A stretch of DNA of 64,000 nucleotides from Clusia tigrina (lineage: Eukaryota; Arthropoda; Insecta; Diptera; Clusiidae). Made by a program: the position numbers and the translations under genes. Numbering within the stretch: position 1 is the first letter of the stretch; every line of letters begins with the position of its first letter. Positions 20,930-31,046 of the stretch are shown here, one piece after another. The notes under the pieces are model-generated. The model searched no databases. It was not told the DNA's origin and saw only the letters and a program-made list of their open reading frames with translations. The DNA is taken from NCBI GenBank assembly GCA_920105625.2, contig OV050030.1, positions 314,451,289-314,515,288 of the forward strand, written 5' to 3'.

Positions 20930-22214
20930 TAGAGCTTCACTCAAGTGTCAATAATACTAGCAATAACAGCATTTTGTCACCGTTTATTGATGCCCAAGGC
21001 ATCCTAAGGGTTGGAGGACGTCTGAATCATCTAACTTGAGCTATGACACAAAACATCCCATGTTGCTGCCATACAACGGACCTTATTTCCAGAATGATTC
21101 TTGTCATGACGCATGCGAATAATTTGCATTGTGGTCCACAAGGTTTGCTGTCAGCGTCAAGGCAACGATTTTGAATAATAAAAGGAAAAATAATGGCCCG
21201 AAACGTTGTGCAAAAATGCGTTCCCTGCACCAAATCCAAGCCTAAGTTATCCAATCAACTGATAGGAAATTTGCCAGCAACCAGTCACACCAGCTCGACC
21301 GTTTGTTGTCCATAGTGGAGTGGATTATTGCGAACAACTATAAAATTCGTGGCACGAAACCACACAAGGCTTATATCGCAGTCTTTTCCTGCTTCGCAAC
21401 AAAGACCGTTCACCTAGAGGTTGTAACTGAATTGACGACCGAAGCAATTATTGGAGCACAGAAACGCTTCACGTCTCGCCGCGGACGGTGTGACACTATA
21501 TATTGTGAAAATGCATTCAATTTCGTCAGCGCAAGGAACAATCTGAATGAGCTAAATGACGTCATCTTCTCAAATACCTCACGAGAAAATATCATGAGAT
21601 CATGCAGAGAACGTATAATAAACTTCTAATTTATTCCTCCTAGAGCTCCATATATTGGAGGCTTATGGGAAGCAGCGGTTAAATCTGCCAAACATTTGCT
21701 ACTATGAAGTGTATCAACTGCATCGCTGACCTACGAAAAATTCGAAACCATCGACGTAGGAATCGAGAGAATTTTGATTTATCGACCGCTTACCCCAATG
21801 TCAACTGTTAACTGCACAGATAGATAGGTATATGTCAGAATCCAAGGTATCCCTACAAACTAGATGGAAATTGGTAGCACACCTTAAATATGTGTTCTGG
21901 AAACGCTTGTCATACGAGTACCTTCACCAACTTCAGCAATGACACAAATGGAAGGTTCTAACCAGTACCATAGAGCCAACTACTATGGTAATCGTCAAAG
22001 CAGATAATTTACCAGTGCTCCGATGGCTTTAGGGCGAATTGTTAAGGTATACAAGGGTGACAATGGATTAGTAAGATTGTGCGACGTCAAAACACAAAAC
22101 GGTATATTTCAAAGAGCAATTCAAAGACTGGCACCATTATTCTCGGAACGTGACCAGTGCCAAAAAGGAGAAGAAGGATACCAGCGATCACCAATGGCTT
22201 GGCATTGCTACTAA
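20930..22214 (+). pseudogene. BEL/Pao integrase
   Basis: A zinc-binding remnant reads LRVGGRLNH near 21007 and CxxC-like KCVPC near 21222. The core follows near 21300-21640: VDYCE region with the first Asp (frame broken), AYIAVFSCFATKTVHLEVVTEL, RFTSRRGRCDTIYCENAFNFV where the second catalytic Asp-Asn has become Glu-Asn, and APYIGGLWEAAVKSAKH near 21645. The C-terminal region near 22020-22200 reads ALGRIVKVYKGDNGLVRLCDVKT. The copy is dead. Confidence 0.75.
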
Positions 22215-22559
22215 CAATAATTATATTACCAATAATATTGGGATCTCCAGAATAAGTTAATCGTTTTGGTTCAAAACTTGGCATCCACTTTGAAAATATA
22301 GGATCAGTTGTTTTTCAACTACAGAAAGGAACTTTCTTGTATATTACGATTTGGAACCATATTGGACAGAAGCATCAGCGTTATTCAACGGTACTGGGAC
22401 CCGTCGCCAACTCTACAAGATTAAACAAAACCACACTTGAAGTCATCTAACCGACAGTTTCGATTGACTTGAAGCCGAATTTCATGTAGATAACAATCTA
22501 TTACGAAGCAATCGCATCAGGAGAGAGGCAATAAATTTCGTTGGGAACCTCGCACATTA

Positions 22560-23660
22560 ACTATTTGGCGCATTAGATTCAAAGTATTCCAAAAAGGTGT
22601 CAAGGGCGATATTAAATGTCAAAGAAAACGAGTCCAATCTGCTACATCTGCGGAAGAATCAAACATCCATCATTCATTCCACCGTCAACATCTTAAAGCA
22701 GGATCAGATAGCGGTTAAGATAAAATTTGATGAATTTAACCACCAAGTAAATGAAATTTGTAATCAATTGCAGAATGAAGACGAAAAGCTGCAACAATCG
22801 AAATTATTGGAACTATTCCGAGTTACAGCAGACACAGTCAGTTATACTGGATGTTCTCACAGACACTCACCATTGTAAATTCAATCCGCTATTGTTAATT
22901 CCCGAGAAATTGCACACCGAAGTTGACAAAATTAAACTCCACCTGCCATCATCATTAGAACTACCTGCAAATCAAGAGGACTTATTACAACTGTATAGGA
23001 TAATGAAGGTAAAGGGAGGACCATGTTGTTTTAAGGATTGCATTACCTTTGGTGGAAAATGACCGATTTGCACTCTTTATGCTCATTTCGGTACCAAATT
23101 GGGTCAACAACACATGCAACACCTTTCTGGCCATAAATGCTGCCCGCGATCAATACCTGCGAATTAGATCCGACGACTTTGCTTCATGTGAGCTGATCCA
23201 CCAAACTGAATAAGTATGGTCAAATGTACCAATCCAGTACAGATATGAGGCCGAGATGAGTTCCTGCGAAATCAATTTGTTTAACAACAACACTCAACCA
23301 AATTGTAAGCTGAAAACTGTGGCCAATAACATTGCGTGGCTACCATTGAAGAAGAAAATTCAATGGATTTATGCAATTCCGTCAACTTCAGGAGCCACTG
23401 CAGTTTGCGGAAAAGAAATCTTCCCGTTGGCACTGAAAGGCTCGGGCCTACTGAAACTTCAGCCAGAGTGCGTGCTAAAACCCAATTCAATCTCAATACG
23501 ATGGCCAGCATCCGTACTAGAGGCCTGCACAAGCTCATTCGATTTTCTTTGCACACAGTGTGACACATTGCAATTTACGATGTTAGCTTTGATTCGGTTT
23601 AGTAGACGATCAACATTCACTCAACAACAATTGATCAGAAGAGTTGACAAGCAATGAATT
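22560..23660 (+). pseudogene. BEL env-like gene, main part
   Basis: Downstream of integrase lie frames typical of roo/BEL env. 22597-22878 has a heptad-like helical stretch (NVKENESNLLHLRKNQTSII). 22751-23062 has HLPSSLELPANQEDLLQLYR and paired cysteines (GGPCCFKDC). 23256-23660 has a Cys-rich ectodomain (CKLKTVANNIAWLPLKKK). Two or more frameshifts separate them. The product would be a membrane glycoprotein. This is an old broken copy, described only. Confidence 0.65.
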
Positions 23661-24539
23661 TCACTCTTGTCTTTTTAAGCATGAACTGCCTGTCTCGTAC
23701 TTATTTTCATTGCCTTTCGAATCAAGAGAGAAACAACAGTTACAACAAAACAAAATGCCAATAATGACACATATCATTCGAATGTCTCGCTCGATCCATT
23801 GTTCGCGTTTTATTTGACTTTTTTTTGTTCTTTCTTTTACTCAAACCAAAAGTGCAATGGAGGGGGACGTAAGTTTATTTTTTTTTATATAATTTGTTAA
23901 TTGTAATTAAATTTTCAGTATGGAATATTATTTGTTATATTGTAGTTATCTCTAAATAGCTCAGTACTAATGAGCGATGTTCAAAGCAGCTGTGTGGAAT
24001 TTAATATTCTAAGTAGTATAAATATAAATAATTTTATATTTGTATAAATATAATTATTTTTTTAAATTGAAATCTATAATAACGAATAACTTAAAATTAG
24101 TTCGATAATTCAAAATTGTTTTCTTATACTCGTATATAGCAGAGTAACATTTATTTATATTTTGTAAAAATACATAATTAAAACACAAATTTTAAAAAGA
24201 AATTTTTTAATTCAATCTGCGGTGTTTTAATTACATAAACCTAGATATTATATCTATTGAAAGCTTCAAGTGCAAAGTCAATACTGAATTCGGTGCAATT
24301 GTCTTTCGAATCAACTGTCTTTTGAGTGAATTGCCTTTTTAGTGCAAAATACAATGAGTAATAAAGGCAAACGTGCCTCGCTCTCTTTAATGTAGAGTGG
24401 TGTGTGTCGCTCTTCCTCTTTGTTTACAAACTATTTCGTTCAAACGCAGGGTTACTGTTGTGCAGAGCATCTCACTGCGTTTTAATACAATGTTTTGAAA
24501 CGCAATATGAATGAATCGATGCAGGTGTCTAATCCGTAC
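23661..24539. other. Noncoding 0.9-kb block interrupting the BEL env-like gene
   Basis: Env coding is recognisable up to about 23660 and again from about 24540. The block between is very AT-rich and lacks coding. It contains a G-rich tract (aatggaggggga, near 23857-23868) that could be a polypurine tract. An inserted solo LTR or other element is possible, but I found no duplication at its borders. Confidence 0.4.
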
Positions 24540-24901
24540 CCATTTCGTTAACAGCATCACGCACAAGAATAGGGAAAATTACAGAATTATCCAATAGTGA
24601 ACAAATAACCCCACTATTGCATAAAATCAACGCGATCACTTACACAACACAACTCAAGAATCTCACAGAATTACACAATGCTCTGGCCAAAGAAAAACTG
24701 ATGACACTGCACAAAATTCAACCACCAGGATATTACCACCATGCGGTCAGTTATACCGCACTGTTCCTGTCCGTGATAGTTTTGATTACTGGGCTCATAT
24801 GGAGAATAAGCATTCATCGTGGCGACAATGCACCAGAAATCATCACGTCAGCAAGTACGCTTCCTCAGTCAAGTTCAGCTTCCAAATTCAATAAACAATA
24901 A
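24540..24901 (+). pseudogene. BEL env-like gene, C-terminal transmembrane part
   Basis: The frame at 24617-24901 reads LHKINAITYTTQLKNLTELH, a typical pre-membrane helical segment, then a hydrophobic anchor (ALFLSVIVLITGLIW) near residues 48-62 and a short tail. The frame stops inside the 3' LTR at 24901. Upstream sequence (SRTRIGKITELSNSEQ) extends it back to about 24550. Confidence 0.65.
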
Positions 24902-25168
24902 TTACCTTTTCATCCTTCATGGTAATGCTTCAAATTCAATAATATCGAAATATATGTATAGATAGAATATATGTAACGTATGTATAGGAAAAATTAATAA
25001 AAACCTACGATTGACACAGCCGAAATTCAGTCTATCACTAAGAGTTAATTATGAGTGTTTTCATTTTAACTAAACAACTTTTTGATTGATTCTCCGACAA
25101 CAAGGTATATGTGCCAGTTGTCGGCCTTTTTATCAACTGCAAGAACCGTTGTTGAATTTAGTTTAAAC
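24850..25168 (+). repeat. 3' LTR of BEL/Pao element
   Basis: Clear match to the 5' LTR from 24867. Both end GTTTAAAC. No polypurine tract is seen directly upstream. Confidence 0.7.
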
Positions 25169-25690
25169 AAGTGATCTCCTTATAGGGATTGTATTCATTT
25201 TAAGGCAGGCGGCTGACCGGCTGATGGCGCCTGTTATCATTCGAGCTGCTATTCTCTGAACTTTTTCCAGTTGGTTGAAGTATTTAAGGCCACCAAATCC
25301 ATACATAAGAATGGGATTTAATAATGCTGTTTGCAGCCAGTGTATGACCTGTGCTTTTATACTCCATTTCTTACTAATGGCATTTTTCAGGTGTAAGTAA
25401 CAGTAATGCCTTTCTTGATTCGCTAATGTTTTCATTCGCTAATGTTTTCTTTCCAGCTTTGATTTCGATCTAAGATACTTCCTAGATATTACCCTGCTTC
25501 CAAGAGTTGCAGAGGGGTGCCATTTATTGAAGGCATGCTGAGACGATGAATTTTGTGCTTTTCGTGGAGAGCACATATTACGATTTCGCTACATTTACTC
25601 TCAATCCGCAATCTCTTGTACACATTGACATAGTCTTCAAGGCGCCCTCTATTAAGTCCCTCAGGCAGAAGAGCCAACTTCTCTGCTCCC
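25169..25690 (-). pseudogene. LOA/I-like LINE: RT C-terminal part (5' half of split LINE)
   Basis: On the minus strand, 25489-25692 reads GAEKLALLPEGLNRGRLEDY and SMPSINGTPLQLLEAG. 25163-25435 then reads LKNAISKKWSIKAQVIHWLQ, TALLNPILMYGF and QLEKVQRIAARMITGAI, the RT thumb and connection of a non-LTR element. The LINE continues at 16181 on the far side of the BEL insertion. The RT palm with YADD is missing. Confidence 0.75.
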
Positions 25691-25949
25691 ATTTTTTTTT
25701 ATGAGAAAATCGAAAATAGCAACAATGCAAATGGTAAAGCGGGTGAAAACAAAAAAGTGTCAGTACAGACTGGTATGGATCGCTACATACGAGTATTAGT
25801 AAAACGCAAACGCACACACTAATATACCGACTTCCAAACTTTGTAAGATTAACGATAAAGGCTCTGAAAATACTTCAATACTCCATCCACTAATAAATTT
25901 GTATTACTCGCGAATGTGCCAGGCCCCGGGAACCAATCTTCTGAAAAAA
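25691..25949. other. Short spacer, unassigned
   Basis: No domain or repeat recognised. Confidence 0.35.
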
Positions 25950-25989
25950 AGTAAAACCTCCTCCAATTTACCATCGCGAGCGTAACACG

Positions 25990-26823
25990 AATCTCTTAGT
26001 GAAAGCGCTGACTACTGCAGTCGGTCCCAACAACTTTCATGTCGTTCCGAAAACTAAAGAAAATTTACCTGAAACCAAAATTCAGGCTTATCCGAATCTG
26101 ACTATCGTAAAGTAGTAGATTTTCCTGAAAAACACAAGAAAAATTCGAAACTTATCAACTCAAAAGTGTTAAAGGGCTAATAATGGTATAATAGGTATAG
26201 TACCTAACGTTGAAACAAATAAAATTCATGACGCCCTAAGTCATGAAGGTTTCGAAGTAAGTCGGTAAAAGGTGCCCAAAAAGAACATACCTCTATACCG
26301 TGTTGAGGTACAGCCATCCAATATGACTTTAAAGAAAGAAGGCTCCCACCCTATTTATAGCCTTCGGTATCTCTTACACCGGAAAATTACGGTAGAAAAA
26401 CCCCGTAAACGATATAGTCTGGTACAATGTCTGAATTGTCAGAAATTCGGGCATACCACAAAATACTGCAAACTTTTTAGCGTATGCATTATCTGTGATG
26501 ACTTACATGAGTCACAATTTTGCAGTCCAAGGAAGATTCTGCGGCTAAAAAAATTGAGTAACTGCGGAAAAAACCACTCCGCGAACTACAGAGGCTGCTC
26601 CGTATATGTCAGCATTAACCAAAAACTCATGCGTCAGCCAAAACTGATCAAAAGTGCTACCCCAGCACCTGATTTACGCGCAGTGCCTTCCAAGGTGGTT
26701 CAAATCAGTTTCCTATACAAATATTCTCAAGGAACTTGTTCGGTAAGCCCTACAACCGAAGAGAATAAAACACTTGAAAAAACTCTGCAACGTATTTATG
26801 GCAAATACGACAAAATTCAATAA
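25990..26823 (+). pseudogene. Jockey-clade ORF1 (gag-like)
   Basis: The N-terminal part is in broken frames (GIVPNVETNKIHDALSHEGF near 26190). 26272-26823 is open for 183 codons: PLYRVEVQPSNMTLKKEGSH, HPIYSLRYLLHRKITVEK, then three Cys/His knuckles, CLNCQKFGHTTKYC near residue 54, CIICDDLHESQFC near 72 and a decayed NCGKNHSANYRGC near 97. ORF1 binds its RNA and accompanies it to the nucleus in this clade. The first codon shown is GTG-like and not a true start. Confidence 0.75.
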
Positions 26824-26899
26824 AAAATATGATGCAAGAGATGATGCGAAATCCAAACATGCTATTGCAATCCCTCCTAGCAAAGCCATGAACTCTTTA

Positions 26900-27830
26900 A
26901 AAATCTGCCACTAGAATGCAAATGGCATCAGCCAGCACAAAACTGAGCTCAAATTTTTCTCAATGCATACTCAATAGATATGATGGCAATTTCTGATACT
27001 CTTCTCACTAAAAAAAATTGTTTTCAGATGAAAGGGTTGTTTACGACACCAAACGCCCTGGTGACACAGCTCGGTGGTACAGGTCTAATTATTAAAAACA
27101 GAATAAAGCATGAGCCACCCTCTATGGTCTAGTGGTAAGCATGCCAGACTCACACCCCGAGGGTCGCAGGTTCAAATCCTGCCACGGGCTTGGTCTCCAA
27201 AAATGCTTCTTTCTGTAAAACCCTTTTCTCTTCGAGTCGAAAGCCTCTGTAGCTAGTACTCATTCCCCCAACACCTTGCACTCATAATTAATTATGGTGT
27301 AAGATATAATAATAATAATAATAATAATAAGAATAAAGCATATCCCAATGCAAGGCTTTTGTACCGAACATCTCCAAGCAACGAATATTCGATTAGAAGA
27401 ATACATTATAGCCTTATCAACTTCGCCCATTTATTACCCACCAAAATTCAATATAGATGAGGGACAATATAAACATTTTATAAACTCTCGATACTAAGTT
27501 TATTGGTGCTGGAGATTTAAATGCTAAGCACACACATTGGGGCTCACGTTTAATAACTCCCAAAGGCAGAAAATTATTTTCAGTGATAAATGTACTTGAT
27601 GTCTTGTCCAACGGTAAGCCCCATATATTGGCCCTCAGATAGATCGAAGACTCGAGACCTTATTGATTTCGCAATAACTAAAGGTTTAAAAAATACGCAT
27701 TCTTTTGTGCAATCTTTACTCGCGTTAACCTCTGATGACTCACCCACGATAATATCCCTGATGTCCGGAATGTCTGAAAACAAAGTCAAGGAAAGTCGTC
27801 TCACTATAACAGTACAGACTATCTCAAATA
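26900..27830 (+). pseudogene. Jockey-clade ORF2 endonuclease, decayed
   Basis: Frame pieces give the endonuclease start (NANGISQHKTELKFF near 26917), AISDTLLTKKNCF, and LGGTGLIIKNRIKH near 27075, where the SINE sits. After the SINE, YPNARLLYRTSPSNEYSIRR continues directly. A later block (GAGDLNAKHTHWGSRL in a broken frame near 27505) and SDDSPTI near 27735 match the catalytic DxNxxH and SDH positions. Several stops are present. Confidence 0.65.
27112..27329 (+). mobile_element. tRNA-derived SINE
   Basis: A 218-bp unit begins with a tRNA-like head holding a perfect A box (TGGTCTAGTGG, 27125-27135) and B box (GGTTCAAATCC, 27169-27179). The T arm is a perfect stem (27166-27170 with 27178-27182). 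The acceptor and anticodon arms do not pair, so it is not a working tRNA. A ~130-bp unrelated body follows, ending in an (ATA)n-type tail at about 27306-27328. The 12-bp duplication AGAATAAAGCAT (27100-27111 and 27330-27341) flanks it exactly, and the Jockey frame resumes beyond. The A box matches glutamate-type tRNAs. The (TAA)-like tail suggests mobilisation by an I-clade LINE. Both of these are inference. Confidence 0.88.
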
Positions 27831-27834
27831 TAAA

Positions 27835-28204
27835 ATGTTTATAAGCTCATATCTCAATATTAAGACGTCCCTGAAGTCAGAAAGGGAAATAGATTTTGCT
27901 ATTACCAAGCTGACGGAGCTGATGTCCCAAGCATTGAAATTAGCTACACCCCGAATTGAGGCTGCAACTCGAAAAGGATGTATCCCCAAGATGTTCAAGT
28001 TATTCTCTCCGAAAATAATTCTCTCAGACGAGAATGGCAAAAGCAGAGATCGCCATCTATAAAAAAGGAACTATCAGATTGCACCAAAAAACTGCGTCGT
28101 CTTCTAAAAGAGAAGAAAGCGTGTGAGTTTAATCAATATGTAGAGACGGTCTGTCCAACAGAAACCTCAAGTTATTCACGCAGAAAAAAAATTTGGTAGA
28201 TAAG
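27835..28204 (+). pseudogene. Jockey-clade ORF2 linker between endonuclease and RT
   Basis: Frames 27835-28062 and 27978-28199 read FAITKLTELMSQALKLATPR and DCTKKLRRLLKEKKACEFNQ, which match the linker before RT in the intact Jockey copy at 60100-60600. The frame is cut at about 28204 by an antisense LINE fragment. Confidence 0.65.
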
Positions 28205-28960
28205 GTGGCCGCACGAACGGCGCACTTTGGCCACCATTGACCCCTTGTGATACCGCATAAGACATCAGGTCCCATCCCTTTCAAAGGTCCAGCCATTTGG
28301 AGCTTTTAATAAAGCAGTTGATGGAGCGAATCTTTTTATTTGAGATATCTGGCAGAGTCCAGAAAGTGGTCACACAGGGAAGCGCGCCTCCTTCTGGACA
28401 ACGCTGGACACGTGCATAGCAGACTCTTCCTCCTCCTCGTCCATGCAACTCCTGCAGAAGTCGTTAGAGGTAATTCCCAGCGTACACCCGTGAGTACCCA
28501 GGGTACAGTGTCCCGTTAGGATTTAGAGACACTAGGTCCGTTCAGCGGTTGACATTTATCTCAGGCCACGTTTGTCTAGCTAATTTGCATCCTATACCTT
28601 CAGACCAGCGCCTGACCGCTATGCCTATGGATATTGTATTGTGTATAACTAAGAGCTTACATATGGCAATAGGAATACCGAAGTTCAACCTATCTGGTTC
28701 AATCGGTATGGTAGTACCCTGACGGGCAAGTTCATCCGCTTTACAGTTCCCTGAAATATTTTGAGGTGATAATAGCCGAATCCAGGGAGCGTTAAGCTGC
28801 CTGGCTGTCGGATAGAATGCAAATATCTTGTCCAAATATTTTCTTCTTCTTTAGCCAAGACAGTGCTGCCTCTATAGCCGCGACCTCCGCCTGAAAAACG
28901 ATATTAGAGAAAAGAACTGGATTTGCAATTTTACCACCAATCAATATTATCCCGAGCATT
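28205..28960 (-). pseudogene. LOA/I-like LINE RNase H fragment inserted antisense
   Basis: Same family as 974-2330, in reverse. The minus strand reads VFQAEVAAIEAALSWLKKKK and FGQDICILSDSQAA (RNase H with the catalytic Asp kept), a deletion, then NISGNCKADELARQGTT and further left the Cys tail and 3' UTR. It extends ~60 bp past the 974-2330 copy at the 3' end. It separates the Jockey linker from the Jockey RT. Confidence 0.75.
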
Positions 28961-30293
28961 ACAGATATATCAATTAAGAAAAAATAGATTACAAACGTTA
29001 TCAAGGATCTCAATACCAAAAAATCATTAGAACGCAATTTTATTACAGATCGAATATGAAAAGAACTCCCAACAACAGTGAAATACATCTCCCGCATATA
29101 TTTAATGCGATAATTCGCACCGGCTATTTTCCTCAATCATGGAAAATTTCTCAAATTACCATTATTGCCAAACCTGGGAAGGATTCTACAAATGTCTCTT
29201 CTTACAGACCCATTAGCTTACTATCTATTTTCTCAAAGTCCTGTGAGAATTTGATAGTAAAGCGTGTAAGAAATGAAATGAGAAGAAAAATATCATACCA
29301 GACCAACAGTTTGGCTTCCAGGAAACACACACCTGTCGAACAAGTATTGCAAGCACCATTCAATATGCATACGAGAAAAAACAATACTGTTCGGCAATAT
29401 TCCTCGACATCACGCAGGCGTTTGACAAAGTGTGGCATGCAAGAATTCTCTCGAAACTCAAAACCATACTGCCCCTCAATATTTATTCGCTTCTTGAAAG
29501 TTATCTGTCAGACCGTTAATTTGTGGTGAAGCAAAAAGGTTTCGTTTCCACTGAATACCCAATCAAGGCTGGTGTACCCCAAGATAGTCTAATGGGCCCT
29601 TTGCTCTACATACTATGCACTGCTGACATTCCAACTAACGACAATACTCCAAATGGCATCAAATCTCCTCCAAGAATACGTAAACATCTTACAAGAATGG
29701 CTTGACACCTGGAGAATAAAAGTCAATGAGACCAAATGTATACACATCACATTCACTCTATGCAGAAGTACTTGTGCCCCTGTGAAGATCAACTACAAGC
29801 CTATCCCACAGGTTTCTGAAACAAAGTACCTTGGAATGTACCTCGATCGCAGACTTACCTGGACGAACCACATAAGAACCAAAGTCACCCAAATCAGACA
29901 TAAAGAAAATGAACTGGGATGGCTCCTAAGTCGGCAGTACAAGCTCACACTAGATTATAAGGTATTGCTTTAAAAGGCAATAATTAAACCCATATGGACA
30001 TATGGTATCAAACTCTTGTGTACCGCATCACCATCAAATGTGGAGAAACTCCAAAGAACACAGTCAAAAATCCTGCGAATGATTACTGTCGCCCCTTGGT
30101 ACATAAAAAAAACTCAAACATTCACAAAGATTTACACATCCCGAGTGTAAATGAAGAGAACCTAAAATTTGGTAAAAGCTACTTAGCTAAACTAGAAAAG
30201 CATCCCAATGCTTCAGCGAGACAACTACGACATCAAGGTTACATCCGACTGAAGAGGAAGAACGTGCAGCGCTTAATATACAATGAGATTTGA
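28961..30293 (+). pseudogene. Jockey-clade ORF2 reverse transcriptase and C-terminus
   Basis: RT resumes near 28990 (IKDLNTKKSLERN). 29056-29529 reads HIFNAIIRTGYFPQSWK, ISQITIIAKPGKDSTNVSSY and RPISLLSIFSK. Frames then shift through the palm; 29523-29705 has KAGVPQDSLMGPLLYIL, where the usual QGS has become QDS, and the FADD block is deleted. 29653-29973 has the thumb (TKYLGMYLDRRLTWTNHI). 29994-30293 holds the C-terminal region. Inactive. Confidence 0.75.
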
Positions 30294-30390
30294 AGTTTTT
30301 GTACTATTACTATTGCGCTTCCGTCTTTTCATATACCCTAACACCTCAAAGCACTGGCATTGAGCGGTTGGTAATGAATGAATGAATGTA

Positions 30391-31040
30391 TAAAAAAGTG
30401 ATTTAGTACTTAAATTTTAATTATGAAAAAATATTGGATATATAGTTCTAGACTTTTCTACAACATGGAAAATATCCGAAACCAAAAACCAGGAAAAGAC
30501 GCTACTCAAGTATCCTAATATCGGCCTAAGTGCTCGAGCGGTTATTTTTGGAAAAACTAACATCAAAGCTCAATTCAATTTTCCTCATCATCAATTTGGA
30601 TTCCGCAAGCATCATGGAACTATCCATCAAGTGCACCGCATTGCTTCTGAAATAAGACAAGCATTCGAACAAAGGATGTAATCCAAAATGTCGCACAGGC
30701 CTTTGACAAGGTCTGGCATGAAGGAATTATCTATAAAATTAAAAAGTTTCTGTCGCGCAATTCGCAAAGGCTCACACCAGACTTTCAAATTATGGCTCGA
30801 GTGCCTCAAAGTAGTGTGCATGGCTATGCTATACACTTTGTATACTTCTGATTTCCCAACTGATAAACACCTCGTTACCTCGACTTTTGCGGATGACACA
30901 GCTATCCTGACTACTCACCAAAATCCGAGGATAGCTTCGCGGGATTTAGAAGAACATTTAAAGAAAATAGAATATTGGCTAGCCGATTGGCGCATCACGG
31001 GCAAAAAAGGTTACATGTGACATTTAACAAAAAATATATA
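30391..31040 (+). pseudogene. Second Jockey-clade RT scrap
   Basis: From about 30480 the plus strand carries KPGKDATQVS, then HHQFGFRKHHGTIHQVHRIA near 30588, a frame-broken FDKVWHEGIIYKIKK near 30702, and FADDTAIL near 30885 with the catalytic pair intact. It ends around 31025 just before the mariner. Frame changes are frequent. Confidence 0.7.
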
Positions 31041-31046
31041 TACATA

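Larger units (their letters stand above)
16182..25168 (+). mobile_element. Roo-like BEL/Pao LTR retrotransposon with env
   Basis: Two ~0.3-kb LTRs (16182-16500 and about 24850-25168) enclose gag with BEL-type zinc fingers, an aspartic protease, RT/RNase H, integrase and an env-like gene in that order. The BEL order and sequence style resemble Drosophila roo, which also carries env. All genes are broken by stops and frameshifts, and the RT catalytic pair is lost. It is inserted in a minus-strand LINE. Confidence 0.8.
25950..30390 (+). mobile_element. Jockey-clade LINE with nested SINE and LINE fragment
   Basis: ORF1 with three zinc knuckles, then ORF2 with endonuclease and RT but no RNase H, is the Jockey arrangement. 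The 3' region ends near a (GAAT)n run at 30371-30387. It has been interrupted by the SINE at 27112-27329 and an antisense LINE fragment at 28205-28960. All frames are broken. Confidence 0.75.

Noticed and set aside
23857..23868. Polypurine tract of the BEL element
   Set aside because: It lies about 1 kb before the 3' LTR and inside the env-like gene, so it is not in the expected place.
27112..27192. A working tRNA gene
   Set aside because: A and B boxes and the T arm are good, but the acceptor and anticodon arms do not pair. The sequence is the head of a 218-bp unit bounded by a target duplication, so it is a SINE.
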